Part shown: positions 60,769-63,719 of the stretch, one piece after another
Layout of the letters: every line of letters begins with the position of its first letter
Position numbering within the stretch: the first letter of the stretch is position 1
From: Rhodospirillales bacterium
GTDB lineage: Bacteria > Pseudomonadota > Alphaproteobacteria > Rhodospirillales > Shumkoniaceae
Assembly (NCBI GenBank): GCA_014859895.1
Contig: JACZKS010000057.1
Span: forward strand, 1 to 63,719
DNA length: 63,719 nucleotides
Direction of reading: 5' to 3'
Notes under the pieces: generated by a model
What the model was told of the DNA's origin: nothing
The model's input: the letters and a program-made list of their open reading frames with translations, nothing else
The model's database searches: none
Program-made: the position numbers and the translations under genes

Positions 60769-61589
60769 CCATCCTGAGCGTCGAGGGCGTATCGAAATCC
60801 TATGGCATCGGCGGCTTCTTTTCCGCGAGCCGGCGCAAGATCGTATTGAGCGACATCGATCTGCGCATTGGCGAAGGGGAATGTGTCGGGCTTCTCGGAG
60901 CCAGCGGATCGGGGAAGAGCACCCTCGGCCGTCTGGTTGTCGGCATTGAGCGGCCCGACTGCGGATCCGTCCGTTACCGGGGGCAGCCGATGCTCGGCCT
61001 GACCGGTGATGATTATCGTGTTTTCCGGCGCAACGTGCAGGTGGTCTTCCAGGATTCCATCGGCGCGGTCAACCCGCGCCATCGCATCCGGCGCATCGTG
61101 GCGGAACCCTTGGTCAAGCTCGACCGCCTGTCTGGACGCGAGCTCGACGAACGGGTGCGTGGGCTTCTGGAGACCGTGGAGATCGATCCCGGCGAGGCCG
61201 ACAAGTATCCCGGCCAGATGAGCGGCGGACAGTTGCAGCGCGTGTGCATTGCCCGCGCCCTGGCACCCAAGCCCGAGCTGATCGTTCTGGACGAGGCGGT
61301 CAGCAACCTCGACCTTTCTCTCCAGCTTGCCGTACTGGACCTGCTGGACGGCCTGCGCCGCCAGCGCGGCATGGCGTTCCTGTTCATCACCCATGACCTG
61401 CGGCTGGTGCGGCGTCTTTGCGACCGGGTGGTGGTCCTGGACGGCGGGCGTGTGGTCGAGGAACGGCGTGTGACTGCCGGCCTCTCGTTCACCCACCCAG
61501 CGGCCGTGGCCTTGCAGAATGCGGTGCTTCCGGCGATGCCCGCCGTTCATGCCCGGGTGGAAAGGATCGCGGAGGCGGCGCAGGCCTAG
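60765..61589 (+). CDS. nikE: Nickel ABC transporter ATPase NikE
   Basis: A 274-residue ATPase starting with GTG at 60765, overlapping nikD as GTGA. Walker A GASGSGKST, Q-loop VFQDSIGAVNPRH, signature MSGGQLQRVCIARAL, Walker B LIVLDEAVSNLD, and ITHDLRLVRRLCDRVVVL. It completes nikABCDE. Its stop overlaps the convergent methyltransferase gene end by four bases. Confidence 0.93.
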   Translation: MTILSVEGVSKSYGIGGFFSASRRKIVLSDIDLRIGEGECVGLLGASGSGKSTLGRLVVGIERPDCGSVRYRGQPMLGLTGDDYRVFRRNVQVVFQDSIGAVNPRHRIRRIVAEPLVKLDRLSGRELDERVRGLLETVEIDPGEADKYPGQMSGGQLQRVCIARALAPKPELIVLDEAVSNLDLSLQLAVLDLLDGLRRQRGMAFLFITHDLRLVRRLCDRVVVLDGGRVVEERRVTAGLSFTHPAAVALQNAVLPAMPAVHARVERIAEAAQA

Positions 61590-62185
61590 ACAACCCCCTC
61601 CCGCCGCCAGACCAGCAGCTGGTTGTTGGCCGGCATGGCGTGGTCGGCGACGAACCGCAGGCCTTGGACGCAGGCCAATTCGTCGACGGCCTCGAAGTCG
61701 CGGATGCCGCTCTGCGGGTCCTGGCGTTTCAGCCAGGCATCGAACTCGGCGTTGCTGGGGGTGGTGAAAGCACCCTTGTACCTGAAGGGGCCGTAAAGGC
61801 AGAGCGTGCCGCCCGGTTCCAGCACGTCGCCCGCCCCGAAGAACAGGTCCTCGACGCGCGGCCAGCCCATTATGTGCACGGCGTTGGCCGAAAAGACGCC
61901 GTCGACGGAACCTACCGGCCACGGCAGCAAGCCGACATCGAGCGCCACCGGCGGGCGCACGTTGGCCAGGCCCTCGCGTTCCAGGCGGGCGCGGATGCCG
62001 TCGAGATTCTCGGCAAGGTCGCTGGGCTGCCAGATCAAGTGGGGCAGGGCGCGGCCGAAATGGACGGCGTGCTGGCCGGTGCCGCTGCCGATCTCGAGCA
62101 CGCGGCGGACTTCCCTGAAGGTGTCCACCAGGACGCGGACGATCGGTTCCTTGTTGTTCTCGGCGGCCTGCGAGAAGGGCGGCAT
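61586..62185 (-). CDS. DUF938-family SAM-dependent methyltransferase-like protein
   Basis: A 200-residue-class protein (199 residues from the ATG at 62185). The SAM-binding motif EIGSGTGQHAVHFGRALPH (about 32-50), the WQPSDLAENLDGIRA region, and the ANAVHIMGWPRVEDLF stretch are typical of DUF938 proteins. The target is unknown. Alternative starts at 62212 or 62221 add residues; GAGG six bases before 62185 favours the chosen one. It is convergent with nikE. Confidence 0.82.
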   Translation of the reverse strand: MPPFSQAAENNKEPIVRVLVDTFREVRRVLEIGSGTGQHAVHFGRALPHLIWQPSDLAENLDGIRARLEREGLANVRPPVALDVGLLPWPVGSVDGVFSANAVHIMGWPRVEDLFFGAGDVLEPGGTLCLYGPFRYKGAFTTPSNAEFDAWLKRQDPQSGIRDFEAVDELACVQGLRFVADHAMPANNQLLVWRREGVV

Positions 62186-62265
62186 CGGTGTCCTCGTCTG
62201 GGGCTGGGGCATTCGCAGCAAAGATGGGGGCGGCCGCCGCGTTCGGCCACCGCCGGCCGCCGGCG

Positions 62266-62670
62266 TCAGTCGCCCAGCACGGCCTTGAGCGCGGCTTCGA
62301 GATCGTCGTTGGAGTAGGGCTTGGTGATCAGCCTGATGCCGTCGCGGCCGAGCTGGGAGAGATCGATGTCGGCTTGCGAATGACCCGTCGTTAGCAGAAC
62401 CTTGACATCGGGGCGGCGGCGCAGGGCCTGTTGCGTCAACTCGATGCCGCTCATGCCTTTCGGCATCACCACATCACTGAACATGACGGTGATTTCAGGT
62501 GAGGCCGCTAGGATATCAAGAGCGGCGGGGCCGTTCTCGGCCTCCCGGGTGACATAACCGAACACGTTGAGAACCCAGATCGTGGCCTCGCGGACCGCCG
62601 CGTCGTCCTCGACGACCAGCACAACCGGCCCGTTCCGGCTTGTCGAGGGGGTCTTGCCCTGGCTCATCAT
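62266..62670 (-). CDS. Stand-alone response-regulator receiver protein
   Basis: A 134-residue CheY-like receiver: acidic pocket VEDD near residue 20, phospho-acceptor Asp in VMFSDVVMPKG, Thr in LLTTGHS and Lys in ITKPYSNDD. There is no output domain; SNDDLEAALKAVL is the typical end of hybrid-kinase-type receivers. The start is one of two adjacent ATGs (62670, 62667). No kinase lies nearby; it could serve a hybrid-kinase relay. Confidence 0.85.
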   Translation of the reverse strand: MMSQGKTPSTSRNGPVVLVVEDDAAVREATIWVLNVFGYVTREAENGPAALDILAASPEITVMFSDVVMPKGMSGIELTQQALRRRPDVKVLLTTGHSQADIDLSQLGRDGIRLITKPYSNDDLEAALKAVLGD

Positions 62671-62920
62671 CCGTTCCCTGGCGGCCGCGAGACAGCCTAA
62701 GCCCTGGGGGGCGAGCATGGCAAGACGGCTTGGGGCGCGCGCGGGCGACCGCCAAAAAGTCAGGCCGGAGGTGCCACAAGTCCGACACAATCCGGTGGGG
62801 AATCGACATGGCGAGGACACATTGGCCCCCTAGGGTGGTTGCCAGAGGGGAAGGAGATTGCCTTCCGTCCCCTTCGGCCCCACCGGGGCAGGTCCATGCT
62901 GCGAGAAGGAGATACGGACC

Positions 62921-63073
62921 ATGGTTTCCGTCCCCTATGTCCCCCATGCCATCCGGCCCAACGTCATCCGGCGCCGCTCGTCGATTTTCCGGCGGATCGC
63001 GGCGGTAGGCATCGCCCTCTTCATCATGACCGGCGTTGCCGGTGCCATGATGGTTCTGAGCACCGTCGGTTGA
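62921..63073 (+). CDS. Small single-span membrane protein
   Basis: A 50-residue product: a basic, Arg-rich N-terminal half (NVIRRRSSIFRRI) followed by a hydrophobic helix (AAVGIALFIMTGVAGAMMVL). AAGGAGA lies nine bases before the ATG, a good ribosome-binding site, which is the main reason to believe it. Positive-inside topology puts the N-terminus in the cytoplasm. Function unknown. The gap 62671-62920 before it shows nothing else. Confidence 0.5.
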   Translation: MVSVPYVPHAIRPNVIRRRSSIFRRIAAVGIALFIMTGVAGAMMVLSTVG

Positions 63074-63178
63074 CGGTATGGGAGGATTCCCGATTTTGCG
63101 CTCCGGCGTGACGCTCGTCACTTCTGGCGCGGACCGGCCGTGCCAGGATGGCTTCCTCGACAGGGGGGAGCGAGATCG

Positions 63179-63532
63179 ATGGAGGCCGGAGATACCGCTT
63201 GCGTCAAGCGCCGCGTTGACACGCTGGCCGGCCGCGCCGTCGAGGTCGATGCCCTTCTCCGGGCGGCCCGCCTGCTGATGGCGGCCGAGGCCGCGCCCGA
63301 CAATATGGACGCCCTGGCGGCGGCGTTGGATTTCAATTTCAGCCTGTGGACGGTGTTGGAAGCCGATCTCGCACACGAGCACCACCCCCTGCCCATCGCG
63401 CTTCGCGGTGACCTGATGGCGCTCTGCCGGTTCATGGAGTGCGAGATCGCCGATGCCGCCCACCATCCCGAAGGGGCCGATCTCAAGGCGATGATCGAGG
63501 TCAACCGCACGCTGGCCGCCGGCCTCCTCTAG
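63179..63532 (+). CDS. FlaF-like flagellin-synthesis regulator
   Basis: A 117-residue protein resembling FlaF of alphaproteobacteria, a partner of FlbT in control of flagellin translation and secretion. The motifs LDFNFSLWTVLEADL, LPIALRGDLMALCRFM and KAMIEVNRTLAAGLL match the FlaF pattern (family form: N-x2-LW, LP-x2-LR, IEVNR). GGGGAG precedes the ATG at 63179. FlaF is usually next to flbT and flagellin genes; none are visible here, but the window ends soon after, cut by an IS element. Confidence 0.75.
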   Translation: MEAGDTACVKRRVDTLAGRAVEVDALLRAARLLMAAEAAPDNMDALAAALDFNFSLWTVLEADLAHEHHPLPIALRGDLMALCRFMECEIADAAHHPEGADLKAMIEVNRTLAAGLL

Positions 63533-63557
63533 GGTGCTTAATTTCGGGGACACCATA

Positions 63558-63580
63558 CTTAATTCAAGTGTAGAATTAAG
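63558..63580. repeat. Short perfect hairpin next to an IS element
   Basis: CTTAATTC (63558-63565), loop AAGTGTA, GAATTAAG (63573-63580). The adjacent words TTAATTTCGGGGACACC and ATACTTAATT recall sequences often seen beside REP-associated Y1 transposase genes. It is AT-rich against a GC-rich host. Confidence 0.45.
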
Positions 63581-63644
63581 TGGAGTGCCCCCCTAGCCTG
63601 GGACAGAGGAATAGGGGACAGTTCTCCTTGTAGAGGGGGAACTG

Positions 63645-63719
63645 ATGGCAGAGGAAAGTCCCAGGCGGTTTAGCCGGGAGTTCAAGCTGGCGGCGCTACG
63701 GCGGATGCTGGCGGGGGAG
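63645..63719 (+). CDS. IS3-type transposase OrfA, 5' end only
   Basis: The reading frame from ATG 63645 runs off the window after 25 codons. The product begins AEESPRRFSREFKLAALRRM, matching the HTH_Tnp_1 opening of IS3-family OrfA proteins. GAGGGGGAACTG upstream supplies a ribosome-binding site. The left end of the IS probably lies between 63581 and 63640. Confidence 0.6.
   Translation, partial: MAEESPRRFSREFKLAALRRMLAGE

Overview
The window looks like a chromosomal segment of a free-living alphaproteobacterium, probably of the Rhodospirillales (Magnetospirillum/Rhodospirillum-like). Support: very high GC in most genes, alphaproteobacterial Tad/Cpa pilus genes, a hopanoid side-chain cluster (HpnI/J/K plus an HpnL-like flippase), a FlaF-like flagellar gene, and many GntR-regulated importers. 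The host assignment is inference; no rRNA or complete tRNA is present.

Layout. (1) 0.6-3.4 kb: minus-strand pseudopilin/minor-pilin genes (two TadE-like, one vWA TadG-like) whose 5' end carries an interspersed palindromic repeat. (2) 3.4-9.4 kb: accessory block. An XRE-HTH protein and a shorter paralogue, plus a 3' remnant of a further copy, bracket a lower-GC insert with a PD-(D/E)XK-like nuclease, a Cys-cluster protein and a Swt1-type HEPN protein with 12-residue tandem repeats. A 24-bp direct repeat lies just after each duplicated gene 3' end. This is a candidate defence module. (3) 10.0-19.9 kb: the main Tad operon flp-cpaB-cpaC-cpaD-cpaE-cpaF-tadB-tadC-two TPR lipoproteins-cpaA. (4) 20.4-23.4 kb: mobile-DNA scar with the 3' half of a tRNA-Lys gene, a RelE/HigB-type toxin-antitoxin pair and two broken, abutting transposases. 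(5) 23.8-38.6 kb: two carbohydrate ABC importers (each with binding protein, two permeases and an ATPase), three FCD-type GntR regulators, an esterase, an aldo/keto-reductase-like protein with a degenerate active site, a sugar epimerase/isomerase and a Gfo/Idh/MocA oxidoreductase. (6) 38.7-46.2 kb: Cys-rich copper-storage-like protein, EamA exporter, and the hopanoid cluster flanked by two CDP-alcohol phosphatidyltransferases. (7) 46.2-53.8 kb: GntR regulator divergent from a DctPQM TRAP transporter, TauE/SafE permease, gamma-glutamyltransferase and a CDF metal exporter. (8) 53.8-56.4 kb: autotransporter-type barrel without passenger, two unknown proteins, ArfB. (9) 56.5-61.6 kb: nikABCDE nickel importer. 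(10) 61.6 kb to the end: DUF938 methyltransferase, stand-alone receiver, small membrane protein, FlaF-like protein, and the start of an IS element at the right edge.

The parts most worth attention are the direct-repeat-bounded HEPN/nuclease insert splitting the Tad locus, the lipid cluster with paired CDP-alcohol transferases around hpnIJK, and the sugar catabolic block with an apparently non-catalytic AKR-fold protein. All functions are read from sequence motifs and remembered family features; no database search was run.
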